NCBI GenBank assembly: GCA_022562795.1
Contig: JADFOP010000001.1
Coordinates: 62,001-126,000 of the forward strand
Origin: Nitrospinota bacterium
GTDB taxonomy: Bacteria; JADFOP01
Direction of reading: 5' to 3'
Length of the DNA stretch: 64,000 bases
Shown here: positions 36,109-50,723 of the stretch, one piece after another
Layout of the letters: each line of letters opens with the position of its first letter
How positions within the stretch are numbered: the first letter of the stretch is position 1
The notes under the pieces: generated by a model
Seen by the model: the letters and a program-made list of their open reading frames with translations, nothing else
Databases searched by the model: none
What the model was told of the DNA's origin: nothing
Made by a program: the position numbers and the translations under genes

Positions 36109-36137
36109 AATCTATCAACCGGTTGCGAGCGTGTCAA
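36109..36137 (-). promoter_or_regulatory. Promoter of the str operon
   Basis: On the minus strand TTGACA (36137-36132) and TAGATT (36114-36109) are separated by 17 bp, in the 146-base gap between rpoC and rpsL. It allows rpsL-rpsG-fusA-tuf and downstream genes to be transcribed apart from rpoBC. Confidence 0.7.
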
Positions 36138-36156
36138 GCCCTTTTTCCCACAATGA

Positions 36157-40317
<4,161 letters not shown>

Positions 40318-40379
40318 GGTGCTTCCTCCTTTGGCCTGATTTAAGGAAGACTGGTCTTGCCCTCCTTATATGGAAGGCG

Positions 40380-43300
40380 TTACGGGGACCCATCTCCAGA
40401 GGCCCCGTCTCCATCGTCTGGGGGGCTCCCTATAACTATAAGCTCTACATCGAGAGCAAGGCTCTGGAGCTCCTTAACGAGGACGTTGAATGACTCCGGC
40501 AAGCTGGCTTCCAGCGAACATTCACCTTTTACGATGGACTCATACATTCGGGTTCGACCGACAACGTCGTCGGACTTCACCGTAATCATTTCCTGGAGAG
40601 TCTTGGCCGCCCCGTACGCCTCGAGGGCCCAAACCTCCATCTCCCCCAACCTCTGGCCGCCGAACTGCGCTTTGCCGCCCAGGGGTTGCTGGGTCACAAG
40701 GGAGTACGGCCCCGTGGAGCGGGCATGAATCTTGTCGTCCACTAAGTGGTGGAGCTTCATCATGTAGATGTAGCCCACGACGACCTGTTGGTCGAAAGCA
40801 TCTCCGGTGCGCCCGTCGTAGAGCACCGTTCGACCGCTTTCGGGAAGTTCAGCCTTGTTCAGCAACTCCCGGATGTCAGCCTCTCTCGACCCATCGAAGA
40901 CGGGGGTTGCGAAATGGAGCCCCAGCGAGCGGGCCGCCCAGCCTAGGTGGGTTTCAAGAATCTGGCCCACGTTCATCCGAGAGGGCACCCCTAGAGGGTT
41001 TAAGAGTATCTCAATCGGTGTGCCGTCAGGGAGGTAAGGCATGTCCTCATCGGGAACGATGTAGCTTATCACGCCTTTGTTGCCGTGTCGGCCAGCCACT
41101 TTGTCGCCAACCGAGAGCTTGCGCTTCATCGCCACATAGACCTTGATGAGCTTGATTACCCCAGGAGGCAATTCGTCGCCCCGCTGTAGCTTCACAATTT
41201 TTTCGTTCATCATCGTCTCTAGCAGGTGGACCTGATCCCTGGGACCCTCAATGATCTCGGCAATCTGCTCGTTGATGGCCTCGTCCTTCATTGGAGGGTG
41301 GTCGAGAAGCCATTCGGTGTCCATGGCCTCAAGCATCTCCTCGGTAATCTTTGAGTTCTTGGAAACGATGGTTTCACCCGTGGTCGGATGGAGCACCTTC
41401 ACCTCAGCCTTGCGGCCGACCAGCACCTCCCCGATACGCTTATCCCGCTCTTCATTGACGATGCGAATCTCGTCGGAGAAGTCCTTCCGAACCTTGGCGA
41501 TCTCCTCTTCTTCTATGAATGTGGTTCTGGGATCCTTCTCAACGCCCTTGCGGCTGAAGACCCTGACGTCGACGACGAACCCCTCCACCCCAGGTGGAAC
41601 GGTGAGGGAAGAGTCTCGGACATCACCGGCCTTTTCTCCGAAGATGGCTTTCAGCAATTTCTCCTCGGGCGAAAGCATGGTCTCGCCCTTGGGAGTAACC
41701 TTGCCCACGAGAACGTCGCCCGCCCGCACATGTGCACCGATCCGTATGATGCCGCTTTCATCGAGATTCAGGAGCATCTCTTCGCTGACGTTAGGAATGT
41801 CTCGGGTAATCTCCTCCTTGCCCTGCTTTGTATCCCGAGCCTCGACATCAAACTCCTCGATGTGGATCGAGGTGAAGAGGTCCTCTCGGACGAGCCTCTC
41901 GGAGACGACGATGGCATCCTCGAAGTTGTACCCAGCCCAAGGCATGAAGGCCACCAAGATGTTACGGCCCAGGGCTAGCTCGCCGTGGTCGGTGGCAGAT
42001 CCGTCGGCCAGCACGTCGCCGCGAGCTACCCTCTTGCCCTCCGCCACCACGGGCTTCTGGTTAACGCACGTGTTCTGATTCGATCGTTGGAACTTGGTCA
42101 GGTTGTAGATGTCCACCCGGGGGTCTGTTCCATCACTGGCCTTCTCATCAACCCGGACGACGACGCGGGTGGCGTCAACGCTGAGAACCCTCCCTGGATT
42201 TCGAGCCAGTACCAGTGCGCCGGAGTCCCTGGCGGCAATGAACTCCATGCCAGTGCCCACCAAGGGCGCCTCGGTCTTGAGCAGAGGCACGGCTTGGCGC
42301 TGCATGTTGCTTCCCATAAGGGCACGGTTGGCGTCGTCGTTTTCCAGGAAGGGGATCAGGCTTGCTGCGACGCTCACGAGTTGCATCGGTGAAACGTCCA
42401 TGAATTTGACCTGTTCGCGCGGCACAAAGACGAAATCCCCGCTTCGGCGGGCGCTTACCAAGTCGCGCTTGAAGCGGCCTCGCTCGTCGATCTCGGCGTT
42501 CGCCTGAGCGATTACGTGGTCACCCTCTTCTAAAGCTGTTAGGAAGGCCACCTCGTTAGTGACCCGGCCCCCCTCGACACGGCGGTAGGGCGACTCGATA
42601 AACCCGAACTCATTGACTCGAGCGTAGGTCGAGAGGCTGGCGATGAGACCGATGTTCGGCCCCTCGGGGGTCTCGATGGGGCAGATCCGCCCGTAGTGGG
42701 TCGGGTGGACGTCGCGCACCTCGAAACCGGCCCGCTCCCGTGTAAGCCCGCCTGGGCCAAGAGCGCTTAGGCGACGCTTGTGGGTAATTTCGCTCAACGG
42801 GTTGGTTTGGTCCATAAACTGAGAGAGTTGGCTGGAGCCAAAGAACTCCTTAATTGCCGCCGTTACGGGCTTGGAGTTGATGAGGTCGTGTGGCATGGTG
42901 GCCTCGAGGTCCTGGATGCTCATCCGCTCTCGAATAGCCCGCTCCATGCGGACAAGGCCTATACGGAACTGGTTCTCGATGAGCTCGCCCACCGACCGGA
43001 CACGCCGGTTTCCGAGGTGGTCGATGTCATCAATCTCGCCCTGGCCCATTCGCAGGCCTAGGAGGTAGCGAATCGTCTCAACTACATCCTCACGACGCAG
43101 CTGCCGCTCCTCCAGGGGGAAATCTAGCCCCAGCTTCGAGTTGAGCTTCAAGCGCCCAATCTTCGAGAGGTCATACCGCTTGGGGTTCATAAAGAGGTTG
43201 TCGAAGAGGTTCTTTGCTGTATCACGCGTGGGAGGGTCACCCGGCCGGAGGCGCTTGTAGATTTCTAACAAAGCCTCCTCCTGGGTGGAGGTCTTATCAG

Positions 43301-44474
43301 TCGCCAGGGAGTCGCGCAAAGAGCGGTCATCCCGCTCAGGGTGGATGTGGAGGATGGAAAAGGCGCGAATTTTCCGATCCCGGACGACCTCGAGAGTCTC
43401 GCCAGTTACCTCTGTGTTGACCTCCAAGAAAATCTCCCCCGTCTCTTCATCGATGACGTCACGAGCGATCGTTTGGCCAATTAGCACTTCTTCGTGAAGG
43501 GGGATATCCCTTGTGCGGGCGGCCCTAAGCTTCTTTAGAGCTACACGGGTTATACGGCGGCCTGCCTTAACAATGACCTCACCATCTTTATCAACTATAT
43601 CCTGCCCAGCTTTTACACCTACGAGAAGGTCGCTGACCTTGATGGTGAACTCATCTTTTATCGATTTGTAAGTAATCTCATCAAATTCATAGAATATCTC
43701 CATGAGCTCATCGGTGGAGTAGCCCATGGCTCGAAGCAGAGTCGTGGCCGGGAGTTTCCTGCGCCGATCGATGCGGACGTAAATATGGTTCTTGGCATCC
43801 AGCTCAAAGTCTAGCCAACTGCCACGGTACGGAATGACCCGGGCCGAGTACACTACTTTGCCGGTGGTGGTACTCTTGCCTTTGTCGTGGGCGAAGAAGA
43901 CCCCCGGCGACCGGTGCATTTGGCTTACGATTACCCGCTCAGTCCCGTTGATGATGAACGTCCCGTTCTCGGTTATAATGGGGATTTCGCCAAGGTAGAC
44001 TTTTTGCTCTTTCACGTCCCGAAGACGCAGCTCACCCGTATCCTCTTCCTTCTCGTAGACCACGAGACGCACCATAATCTTCATCGGGTCGCCGTAGGTC
44101 ATCCCTCGCTGGCGGCATTCGTCCACCTCATATTTCGGCTTATAAATGAGAGGTTTACCGCACACCTCACACTTCATACGCGGCCCGCCTAGGCCCTTGT
44201 ACTCTCCGCATTCGCATTCCCACAAGCCGATTTCGTAGCCCACATACTCCAGGAAGGCGGTCTCGTTGAAATCGCTAATGGGAAAGACGCTCCGGAAGAC
44301 CTCATCCAGCCCCCCCAGGGTTCTTTCGCCTTGGGCCCTGTCGTGTTGGAGGAACCGTTGATAGGAGCGCTGCTGGATTTCGATAAGGTTGGGGACGTCG
44401 ATTATGGTTGGGATGCGGGCGAAGTTATGCCTCTTGCGCAATCCCGTGTGATGGGTCCTCGTCTTTGTTGCCAT
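40380..44474 (-). CDS. rpoB: RNA polymerase beta subunit
   Basis: 1364 residues, the normal size for a Gram-negative beta subunit. The rifampicin-pocket region [34 protein letters not shown] has wild-type residues. Other anchors are RHGNKGVIS, the C-terminal [24 protein letters not shown] clamp segment, and MTVKSDDV. An acidic, glycine-rich end ([14 protein letters not shown]) closes the protein. Transcribed after rplL. Confidence 0.98.
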   Translation of the reverse strand: MATKTRTHHTGLRKRHNFARIPTIIDVPNLIEIQQRSYQRFLQHDRAQGERTLGGLDEVFRSVFPISDFNETAFLEYVGYEIGLWECECGEYKGLGGPRMKCEVCGKPLIYKPKYEVDECRQRGMTYGDPMKIMVRLVVYEKEEDTGELRLRDVKEQKVYLGEIPIITENGTFIINGTERVIVSQMHRSPGVFFAHDKGKSTTTGKVVYSARVIPYRGSWLDFELDAKNHIYVRIDRRRKLPATTLLRAMGYSTDELMEIFYEFDEITYKSIKDEFTIKVSDLLVGVKAGQDIVDKDGEVIVKAGRRITRVALKKLRAARTRDIPLHEEVLIGQTIARDVIDEETGEIFLEVNTEVTGETLEVVRDRKIRAFSILHIHPERDDRSLRDSLATDKTSTQEEALLEIYKRLRPGDPPTRDTAKNLFDNLFMNPKRYDLSKIGRLKLNSKLGLDFPLEERQLRREDVVETIRYLLGLRMGQGEIDDIDHLGNRRVRSVGELIENQFRIGLVRMERAIRERMSIQDLEATMPHDLINSKPVTAAIKEFFGSSQLSQFMDQTNPLSEITHKRRLSALGPGGLTRERAGFEVRDVHPTHYGRICPIETPEGPNIGLIASLSTYARVNEFGFIESPYRRVEGGRVTNEVAFLTALEEGDHVIAQANAEIDERGRFKRDLVSARRSGDFVFVPREQVKFMDVSPMQLVSVAASLIPFLENDDANRALMGSNMQRQAVPLLKTEAPLVGTGMEFIAARDSGALVLARNPGRVLSVDATRVVVRVDEKASDGTDPRVDIYNLTKFQRSNQNTCVNQKPVVAEGKRVARGDVLADGSATDHGELALGRNILVAFMPWAGYNFEDAIVVSERLVREDLFTSIHIEEFDVEARDTKQGKEEITRDIPNVSEEMLLNLDESGIIRIGAHVRAGDVLVGKVTPKGETMLSPEEKLLKAIFGEKAGDVRDSSLTVPPGVEGFVVDVRVFSRKGVEKDPRTTFIEEEEIAKVRKDFSDEIRIVNEERDKRIGEVLVGRKAEVKVLHPTTGETIVSKNSKITEEMLEAMDTEWLLDHPPMKDEAINEQIAEIIEGPRDQVHLLETMMNEKIVKLQRGDELPPGVIKLIKVYVAMKRKLSVGDKVAGRHGNKGVISYIVPDEDMPYLPDGTPIEILLNPLGVPSRMNVGQILETHLGWAARSLGLHFATPVFDGSREADIRELLNKAELPESGRTVLYDGRTGDAFDQQVVVGYIYMMKLHHLVDDKIHARSTGPYSLVTQQPLGGKAQFGGQRLGEMEVWALEAYGAAKTLQEMITVKSDDVVGRTRMYESIVKGECSLEASLPESFNVLVKELQSLALDVELIVIGSPPDDGDGASGDGSP

Positions 44475-44534
44475 GCACCCTCACCTCAATCTAACAAAAT
44501 ATAAATGTCGTAAAAGATGGAATGCAGAGAGACG

Positions 44535-44918
44535 TCATTTAATCTCTGCACCCGCTCCGGCCTCTTCGAGCTTGGCCTTCACCTGTTCGGCTTCTTCCAT
44601 AGAAATCTTTTCCTTTACTGGTTTGGGCGCCTCATCAACCAACGCCTTCGCCTCCTTCAAGGAGAGGTTCGTCAGGGCTCGAACTTCTTTGATGACCGCA
44701 ATTTTCTTGTCTCCTATCGAAGTTAAGACAACGTTGAACTCCGTCTGCTCGACCTCCTCTTCGACGGTGACACCCGCCGGGGCTCCTGCCACGGCCGCGA
44801 CAGGCGCGGCTGCCGTTACCCCCCACTTGTCTTGGAGCTCCTGGACAAAATCGTTCATCTCCAGGATGCTCATTTTCTCAAGGAATTCGATAACACCATC
44901 TTTTGTGATTTGGGCCAT
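44535..44918 (-). CDS. rplL: 50S ribosomal protein L7/L12
   Basis: 127 residues: an N-terminal dimerisation part (FLEKMSILEMNDFVQELQDKWGV), an Ala/Pro-rich hinge, and the factor-binding C-terminal domain EFNVVLTSIGDKKIAVIKEVR...LKEAKALVDEAPKPVKE. It recruits translation factors to the stalk. Standard order rplJ-rplL. Confidence 0.98.
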   Translation of the reverse strand: MAQITKDGVIEFLEKMSILEMNDFVQELQDKWGVTAAAPVAAVAGAPAGVTVEEEVEQTEFNVVLTSIGDKKIAVIKEVRALTNLSLKEAKALVDEAPKPVKEKISMEEAEQVKAKLEEAGAGAEIK

Positions 44919-44981
44919 TTTTGCCTCCTGACGCCCCCAATGGGCATTGCCTTCCCTCTTGCGAAGGCCAAAGACTTACAA

Positions 44982-45497
44982 TTATTCCGCCTGCTCGGCG
45001 TATGCACTTAGTGTGTCCAGGAAACTTCGTTCCACACCCTGGAGGACCCCAAGAAACTGGACCCCGCCCCCCTGGAGAACGCTCAAGAGTTGAGCCTGGA
45101 TAGCCTCAAGGGGAGGCAGCTCAGCCAGGCGTCGGACCGACTCCACATCCAAGGGCCTCCCCTCCAGCAGCCCTCCTTTGATTTCAATTGTCTTTCGCTC
45201 TTTGGCGTATGCCGTAAGGATCTTGGCTGGGGCCACTAAGTTATCGTAGGATAGGGCCACCGACGTTGGCCCTTCAAACAAGTCGGTTGCTTCCGCCAGG
45301 GGAGTATCGACCGCGGCCCGCCGAGCCAGTCTGTTCTTGATTACCCGAAACTCCACCTGCTCGGCCCTCAGCCGGTTGCGGAGTTCGTTCATCTGTGCAA
45401 CGGAGGAGCCTCGGAAATCCACGAATACGGCGGCCTTGGCCCGGTCGAATTTCTCTCTGAGCTCCTCGACGGCTTCTATTTTCGCCGGATCAACCAC
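44982..45497 (-). CDS. rplJ: 50S ribosomal protein L10
   Basis: 171 residues with VDFRGSSVAQMNELRNRLRAEQVEFRVIKNRLA and the C-terminal helix FLGVLQGVERSFLDTLSAYAEQ that binds L7/L12 dimers. L10 often represses rplJL translation; the 44-base gap upstream is too short for the classical leader. Confidence 0.97.
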   Translation of the reverse strand: MVDPAKIEAVEELREKFDRAKAAVFVDFRGSSVAQMNELRNRLRAEQVEFRVIKNRLARRAAVDTPLAEATDLFEGPTSVALSYDNLVAPAKILTAYAKERKTIEIKGGLLEGRPLDVESVRRLAELPPLEAIQAQLLSVLQGGGVQFLGVLQGVERSFLDTLSAYAEQAE

Positions 45498-45541
45498 GGT
45501 CTTGCTCCAATCGGAGGGCGGCTTACGTTCTCCGGATCCAC

Positions 45542-46249
45542 CTAGGCCTGAAAGAGATTCATCACCGCGACGGGATCGAGCCGAAGGCCCGGCCCCATAG
45601 TCGATGAAACGTAAATGCTCCTAAAGTATACACCCTTGGCCGAGGCTGGCTTGAGCCTTAGGAGTGTTTCAAATACAGCCTTGGCATTCTCCAGCAGCGT
45701 CTCTACATCGAAGGAGCGCCGCCCGATAGTTACGTGGACGATGCCCACTTTATCGACGCGGAACTCCACCTTTCCGGCCTTGAGCTCCTTGACGGCCCGG
45801 CCCACATCGAAGGTAACAGAGCCTGCCTTGGGGTTGGGCATCAAGCCCCTGGGACCGAGAATCTTTCCGAGCCGGCCCACCTGACTCATCAGATCCGGGG
45901 TCGCCACCGCCCGATCAAACTCCAGCCATCCGTCTTGGATCTTCTTTATATATTCCTCGGAGCCGACGTAGTCTGCTCCCGCCTCTTCGGCCTCTTTCAT
46001 TTTTTCACCTTGTGCGAATGCAAGTACCGTGACGTTCTTTCCCACGCCGCCAGGCAACGCAACACTACCGCGAACCATCTGGTCGGCGTGGCGAGGATTG
46101 ACGCCGAGGCGAACAGCCAGGTCTACAGACTCATCGAACTTGGCGTAGCCCAAATCTTTGACGAGGATAAGAGCCTCCTCGAGCTCGTAACGGCGGTCTC
46201 TTTCTACCTCCGCGAGAGCCGCCTGCATGTGTTTACCTCGTCGAGCCAC
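45542..46249 (-). CDS. rplA: 50S ribosomal protein L1
   Basis: 235 residues with [39 protein letters not shown] and the C-terminal [18 protein letters not shown]1 forms the mobile stalk at the E site and represses the L11 operon in enterobacteria. It follows rplK by 12 bases. Confidence 0.98.
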   Translation of the reverse strand: MARRGKHMQAALAEVERDRRYELEEALILVKDLGYAKFDESVDLAVRLGVNPRHADQMVRGSVALPGGVGKNVTVLAFAQGEKMKEAEEAGADYVGSEEYIKKIQDGWLEFDRAVATPDLMSQVGRLGKILGPRGLMPNPKAGSVTFDVGRAVKELKAGKVEFRVDKVGIVHVTIGRRSFDVETLLENAKAVFETLLRLKPASAKGVYFRSIYVSSTMGPGLRLDPVAVMNLFQA

Positions 46250-46261
46250 GGTTACTCTACC

Positions 46262-46687
46262 TCAGTCGGTAACATCGATACCGATGCTCCTGGCCGTGCC
46301 AGCGATAATACGTTTGGCGGCTTCTATATCGGTTGTGTTGAGGTCCTGCTCCTTCATTCGGGCAATATTCTCCACCTGAGACCAAGAGACCGTTCCCACC
46401 TTCTCCCGCTTGGGATCCTCCGAGCCCTTGGCGATCCCTGCCGCCTGCTTGAGCAACACGCTGGCCGGAGGGCTTTTAAGGATAAAGGTGAAGGACTGGT
46501 CGGTGTAGATGGTGACAACGACGGGGATGATGAGGCCCTCGCGATCCTGGGTCTGGGAATTGAAGGCCGTGCAGAACTCCATGATGTTCACCCCATGTTG
46601 GCCCAATGCAGGCCCCACGGGCGGCGACGGGTTTGCCTGGCCCGCCGGAACCTGAAGTTTCACCAGAGCTTTGACTTTTCGTGCCAC
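46262..46687 (-). CDS. rplK: 50S ribosomal protein L11
   Basis: 141 residues with the proline-rich [45 protein letters not shown] and the end [13 protein letters not shown]11 supports the GTPase-associated centre and RelA activation. Lies 15 bases after nusG. Confidence 0.98.
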   Translation of the reverse strand: MARKVKALVKLQVPAGQANPSPPVGPALGQHGVNIMEFCTAFNSQTQDREGLIIPVVVTIYTDQSFTFILKSPPASVLLKQAAGIAKGSEDPKREKVGTVSWSQVENIARMKEQDLNTTDIEAAKRIIAGTARSIGIDVTD

Positions 46688-46702
46688 CGTACGCTCCTCG
46701 CC

Positions 46703-47557
46703 TCAGACCTTCTCCACCTGGAGGAACTCCATCTCGACCGGTGTGGCCCTCCCAAAGATGGTCACCATGACCCGTAGCTTGGCTCGAACGTCGTCCACCT
46801 CCTCGATCATCCCCGTAAAGTTGGTAAATGGCCCATCTACTATACGGACGTTCTCTCCTCGCTCGAACAACACCTTGAGCTTAGGTTTTTCGGCCTCGCC
46901 CCGCATCTGCTCGACGATGAACCTGATCTCATCGGTGGCCAGCGGCGTGGGATTCCGCCCTCCTCCAAGAATGCCGGTTACCTTGGGGGTGTTTTTTATT
47001 AGGTACCAGGTGTCGTCGGATAGCTCCATTTCCACCAAGACATAGCCGGGGAAGAACTTCCGGTCGCTAATACGCTTCTTGCCTCCCTTCATCTCCACAA
47101 CCGGCTCTGAAGGCACTATAATTTGAGGAATCCATTCTCTCAGGCCAAGGGCGTTGATCCGCTCTTCCATGCTCGCTTTGACCTTGGCCTCGTAGCCAGA
47201 GTAGGTATGAACAACATACCAGTCTTTGCCTGGGCCCGATGAGAGTACGGGTCCGCCGAGGGTGACCTCCGCTTCTTCCAAAGCTTCCTCTTGGTCCTCC
47301 TCCACCGGGGCTTCTACCGCTTCTTCCAAAGCTTCCTCTTGGTCCATCTCAGCCGAGACTTCTAGCGCCTCTTCCACGGCTTCCTCTTGGTCCTCCTCAA
47401 CCTGAGCTACTACGGCAACCTCCTCGAGGTGGGAGTCTTCAGGAGCAAGCTCGTGAGGCGTGTCGGAGGCGACCTCCTCCGCCCAATCCTTGGAGTCGTC
47501 TTCCGCCTCGCCCTCTCGGTCGGCCTCGTCCGTCAAGCTGATCTCTTTCTCACTCAC
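46703..47557 (-). CDS. nusG: Transcription factor NusG with acidic repetitive N-terminal extension
   Basis: Residues 110-284 are normal NusG: the NGN domain begins KDWYVVHTYSGYEAKVK, continues FPGYVLVEMELSDDTWYLIKNTPKVTGILGG, and the KOW domain contains GPFTNFTGMIEEVD. NusG couples RNA polymerase to Rho and the ribosome. Residues 1-109 are an extra, strongly acidic part with three 16-residue repeats (EEDQEEALEEA type, about 54-101). The GTG start 47557 overlaps the secE stop as GTGA, supporting the long form. No GTG, ATG or TTG lies near the NGN border; the nearest internal Met is residue 71. Confidence 0.95.
   Translation of the reverse strand: MSEKEISLTDEADREGEAEDDSKDWAEEVASDTPHELAPEDSHLEEVAVVAQVEEDQEEAVEEALEVSAEMDQEEALEEAVEAPVEEDQEEALEEAEVTLGGPVLSSGPGKDWYVVHTYSGYEAKVKASMEERINALGLREWIPQIIVPSEPVVEMKGGKKRISDRKFFPGYVLVEMELSDDTWYLIKNTPKVTGILGGGRNPTPLATDEIRFIVEQMRGEAEKPKLKVLFERGENVRIVDGPFTNFTGMIEEVDDVRAKLRVMVTIFGRATPVEMEFLQVEKV
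47271..47414 (-). repeat. Three tandem 48-bp repeats in the 5' part of nusG
   Basis: Repeat units begin at 47271, 47319 and 47367. They share the block GCTTCTTCC(A/C)..GCTTCCTCTTGGTC and encode 16-residue acidic units. Confidence 0.88.
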
Positions 47558-47748
47558 CGTAGAACATTTCCTATAATCCGTTGAAGACCCGCATCAACCA
47601 CACCTAGGAAGATCGCCACGAGAATAACAGTTAGGATCACCAAGGCGGTATGGGCGATGGTCTCTTTCCGGGTTGGCCATGTAACCTTCTTGACCTCTAC
47701 AAGTACCTCGTTGAGAAACTGGCGAGCGCGCCTCACCCACTCGTTCAT
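47554..47748 (-). CDS. secE: Preprotein translocase subunit SecE
   Basis: The 64-residue protein is the short single-helix SecE. An amphipathic part WVRRARQFLNEVLVEVKKVTWPTRKET carries the conserved KKVTWPTRKE, followed by one membrane helix (about 32-52). It clamps SecY in the inner membrane. It lies between tRNA-Trp and nusG. Confidence 0.97.
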   Translation of the reverse strand: MNEWVRRARQFLNEVLVEVKKVTWPTRKETIAHTALVILTVILVAIFLGVVDAGLQRIIGNVLR

Positions 47749-47798
47749 GGCTCAATTCACCGCCTCCCTGCGGCTGATAGCGGGCGGCTCAAAGGAAG

Positions 47799-47874
47799 TG
47801 GCAGGCCAGGAGGGATTCGAACCCCCAACCCCCGGATTTGGAGTCCGGTGCTCTACCGTTCGAGCTACTGGCCT
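47799..47874 (-). tRNA. tRNA-Trp (CCA anticodon)
   Basis: 76 bases with encoded CCA. The acceptor pairs AGGCCAG/CTGGCCT, the anticodon stem CCGGA/TCCGG encloses loop CTCCAAA (anticodon CCA), and the T arm has GGTTCGAATCC. Its place between rpmG and secE is common in bacteria. Confidence 0.97.
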
Positions 47875-47945
47875 CCTCTCAAGGCGAATGCGCTACGGAG
47901 ATACAGAGCGGGGCGGTCCGCCCGCCCGTTGCCTGCCCGGCAGCA

Positions 47946-48095
47946 TCACTTAATCTCTCGGTGAATGACGTGCTGACGACACCACCGACAATATTTCTTA
48001 AACTCCAGACGATCAGGCGTACTTTGTTTGTTCTTCGTCGTTGAATAGTTTCTCTGCTTGCACTCGGTGCACGCCAACGTAATAATCTCTCGCAT
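47946..48095 (-). CDS. rpmG: 50S ribosomal protein L33
   Basis: This 49-residue gene encodes [22 protein letters not shown] and ends [17 protein letters not shown]. The two CxxC pairs mark the zinc-binding (C+) form of L33. It lies 19 bases after the second tuf copy, in the typical tuf-rpmG-tRNA-Trp-secE order. Confidence 0.96.
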   Translation of the reverse strand: MREIITLACTECKQRNYSTTKNKQSTPDRLEFKKYCRWCRQHVIHREIK

Positions 48096-48114
48096 AGCCG
48101 CCCGCCCCGGTTTT

Positions 48115-49308
48115 TTACTCTAGGATTTTGGCTATGACGCCGGCGCCGACGGTCCGGCCGCCCTCTCGGATGGCGAACCTCAGGCCCTCTTCCATGGCGA
48201 TGGGCGTTATCAGCTCGCCCTCCACAGAGACGTTGTCGCCCGGCATCACCATCTCAACACCCTCTGGCAACTTAACGATACCCGTTACGTCGGTCGTTCG
48301 AAAATAGAACTGCGGGCGATACCCGCTGAAGAAAGGCGTGTGACGCCCCCCCTCCTCCTTCGTCAAGACGTAGACCTCGCCGGAGAAATGCGTGTGGGGC
48401 TTGATCGAGCCGGGAGCGCTCACGACCTGGCCGCGCTCCACATCCTCGCGCTTAAGCCCGCGCAGCAATACACCGATGTTGTCTCCGGCCTCGCCGCGGT
48501 CGAGAAGCTTGCGGAACATCTCGACACCCGTGGCCACAGTCTTGACCGTCTCTTTGAGACCCACGATCTCCACCTCATCGCCGACGGTCACCACGCCACG
48601 GTCCACACGACCCGTCGCAACCGTCCCGCGACCAGAGATAGAGAAGACATCCTCGACGGGCATCAAAAACGGCTTGTCCACGTCCCGCTCCGGCACGGGA
48701 ATGTAGCTGTCGATCGCATCGAGCAGCTCAAAGATGCTCGCACAGTCCGGGTCCTCCGGATCTCCGCTCTCAAGAGCCTTCAGCGCGCTGCCCTTGATCA
48801 CCGGTATATCGTCGCCAGGAAAATCATACTGGCTCAACAGCTCGCGGATCTCGAGCTCCACCAACTCCACCAACTCCGGGTCGTCAACCTGGTCGACCTT
48901 GTTCAGGTAGACCACCAACGACGGCACCCCAACCTGGCGGGCCAAAAGAATGTGCTCGCGTGTCTGAGGCATCGGCCCGTCAGAGGCGCTCACCACGACG
49001 ACCGCACCATCCATCTGAGCCGCCCCCGTAATCATGTTCTTTACGTAGTCGGCGTGACCAGGACAATCCACATGGGCGTAGTGGCGAGTCTCGGTCTCAT
49101 ACTCCACGTGGGCCGTCGCAATCGTGATGCCACGCTCGCGCTCCTCGGGGGCCTTATCAATCTCGTCGAACGAAACGTAGGAGGCCAGACCCTTCTTCTC
49201 AAGCAACAGCGTAATGGCCGCCGTCAACGTCGTCTTGCCGTGGTCGACGTGCCCAATGGTCCCCACGTTCACGTGGGGCTTCGTCCTTACAAACTTCTCC
49301 TTCGCCAT
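48115..49308 (-). CDS. tuf: Elongation factor Tu, copy 2 (tRNA-linked)
   Basis: 397 residues, five substitutions from the copy at 31738-32931, with all GTPase motifs intact. It carries the usual K172 before GSALKAL. DNA identity with the other copy extends past both ends of the gene: 17 bases upstream through the GAGGAGG ribosome-binding site and about a dozen bases past the stop. This indicates gene conversion. It lies after four tRNA genes, as tufB does in enterobacteria. Confidence 0.98.
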   Translation of the reverse strand: MAKEKFVRTKPHVNVGTIGHVDHGKTTLTAAITLLLEKKGLASYVSFDEIDKAPEERERGITIATAHVEYETETRHYAHVDCPGHADYVKNMITGAAQMDGAVVVVSASDGPMPQTREHILLARQVGVPSLVVYLNKVDQVDDPELVELVELEIRELLSQYDFPGDDIPVIKGSALKALESGDPEDPDCASIFELLDAIDSYIPVPERDVDKPFLMPVEDVFSISGRGTVATGRVDRGVVTVGDEVEIVGLKETVKTVATGVEMFRKLLDRGEAGDNIGVLLRGLKREDVERGQVVSAPGSIKPHTHFSGEVYVLTKEEGGRHTPFFSGYRPQFYFRTTDVTGIVKLPEGVEMVMPGDNVSVEGELITPIAMEEGLRFAIREGGRTVGAGVIAKILE

Positions 49309-49452
49309 ACGACGACCTCCTCAGCGTAATATCGTTACAAACGCAACAAATGGCCCGACGGGGCTCACGGCCAATGACAACCTCAGTCTTGCCCTTTCCT
49401 CCTCCCCACCAGGACGATACAGGAGCCTATGCCAGATGAGGGTCTACAAACC

Positions 49453-49527
49453 TGGAGCCCATGACCGGGATTGAACCGGTGGCCTCTTCCTTACCAAGGA
49501 AGCGCTCTACCACTGAGCTACATGGGC
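49453..49527 (-). tRNA. tRNA-Thr (GGT anticodon)
   Basis: 75 bases with encoded CCA. The acceptor GCCCATG/CATGGGC and anticodon stem CTTCC/GGAAG enclose TTGGTAA (anticodon GGT). Equivalent to thrT before tufB. Confidence 0.97.
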
Positions 49528-49590
49528 GCGGAAATGTACATGACTTGATGGCCCCGAGATGAAATGAGTCCGCCTCTGCCAGGAAGGGAA

Positions 49591-49665
49591 TGGAGCGGGA
49601 AACGGGATTCGAACCCGCGACCCTCAGCTTGGAAGGCTGATGCTCTCCCCCTGAGCTATTCCCGC
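49591..49665 (-). tRNA. tRNA-Gly (TCC anticodon)
   Basis: 75 bases with encoded CCA. The acceptor is GCGGGAA/TTCCCGC, and the anticodon loop CTTCCAA holds TCC between TCAGC and GCTGA. Equivalent to glyT. Confidence 0.97.
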
Positions 49666-49711
49666 TCCAACCAAGGACATTCGAGTGTTCAGCCTTACCG
49701 AACTTCAACCC

Positions 49712-49796
<85 letters not shown>

Positions 49797-49840
49797 CCGA
49801 CACCTCTAAGCAGTAATAAACCGCCGGTTCTGCACACACC

Positions 49841-49916
49841 TGGAGCTGGCGAAGGGACTCGAACCCCCGACCTGCTGATTACAAATCAGCTGCTCTACCA
49901 ACTGAGCTACGCCAGC
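49841..49916 (-). tRNA. tRNA-Thr (TGT anticodon)
   Basis: 76 bases with encoded CCA. The acceptor is GCTGGCG/CGCCAGC, and the loop TTTGTAA between GCTGA and TCAGC gives anticodon TGT. It is the first gene of the cluster, equivalent to thrU. Confidence 0.97.
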
Positions 49917-49932
49917 GGCAGAATAATCCATT

Positions 49933-49961
49933 ACCATACACCTCGATAATATAATTGTCAA
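49933..49961 (-). promoter_or_regulatory. Promoter of the tRNA-tuf-secE-nusG block
   Basis: On the minus strand TTGACA (49961-49956) and TATGGT (49938-49933) are separated by 17 bp. The -10 box ends 16 bases before the first tRNA, so the leader would be short. Confidence 0.75.
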
Positions 49962-49970
49962 GGCGATTTT

Positions 49971-50723
49971 TCAACCTTTCTCTCGTCTCTGCCGGCAGAC
50001 CTCATGGCAGACGATAGCCGCCACAGAGGCGACGTTTAGGGCACCTATCGGTCCGGGTAAAGGCACCGATACGGTCTCATCACACGTGGCGGTCACCAGA
50101 GGCCTCATTCCCTTTCCCTCGCTTCCCAGCACGACCACCACCGCCCTCCTCCAATCAAAGGCATCAACGGCTACGGATGCTTCGGGTGCCGTACCGACCA
50201 CCCAGAAGCCTGCTTTTTTCAACTCTTCCAGCGCCCGGACCAGATTGACAACCCTGGCTATGGCGACATGTTCCAAGGCCCCAGCTGCGGCCTTGGCAAC
50301 CGCGGGTGTTAGCCCGACGGCCCGGTCTCGTGGGAGCACGACTCCCCCGACCCCGAACGCGCCGGCCACCCTCAGAACCGCCCCGAGGTTCATCGGGTCG
50401 ACCACGCCATCAAGAGCAATGAGCCAGGCCAGGCCGGTATCTTCGGGGGCCCGCGCCGCTAGCTCGGAAAGATCACTGTAGCGGTATGGAGCCACTACAG
50501 CGACCACCCCCTGGTGGGAGCCAGGGCAAAGGCGGTCGAGGTGGGCGCGGTCAGAATACTCAACCGGTATTCGCCGCCTCTCGGCCCGACGTAAAAGCCC
50601 CCCCAGTCCACGGCGGCCCTTGGCGACCACCAGCTTGAAAACTTCACGGTGGCCGCCGGCGATGGCCTCCTCCACCGGGCGAATGCCGCCCACGACCTCT
50701 GAGGCTACGTCCGCACCTTCCAT
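49971..50723 (-). CDS. rlmB: 23S rRNA 2'-O-methyltransferase, RlmB/TrmH (SPOUT) family
   Basis: 250 residues. An N-terminal L30e-like substrate-binding domain starts GGIRPVEEAIAGG. A SPOUT knot follows with the three motifs DGVVDPMNLGAVLRVAGAFGVGGVVL, VLGSEGKGMRPLV and VPLPGPIGALNVASVAAIV. It should methylate a guanosine ribose in 23S rRNA. The start lies 19 bases inside the end of cysS, showing coupling. Exact target base is not certain. Confidence 0.93.
   Translation of the reverse strand: MEGADVASEVVGGIRPVEEAIAGGHREVFKLVVAKGRRGLGGLLRRAERRRIPVEYSDRAHLDRLCPGSHQGVVAVVAPYRYSDLSELAARAPEDTGLAWLIALDGVVDPMNLGAVLRVAGAFGVGGVVLPRDRAVGLTPAVAKAAAGALEHVAIARVVNLVRALEELKKAGFWVVGTAPEASVAVDAFDWRRAVVVVLGSEGKGMRPLVTATCDETVSVPLPGPIGALNVASVAAIVCHEVCRQRREKG

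Noticed and set aside
45734-46777. Open frame of 347 codons on the plus strand across rplA and rplK
   Set aside because: It is antisense to two well-conserved ribosomal protein genes and encodes nothing recognisable.
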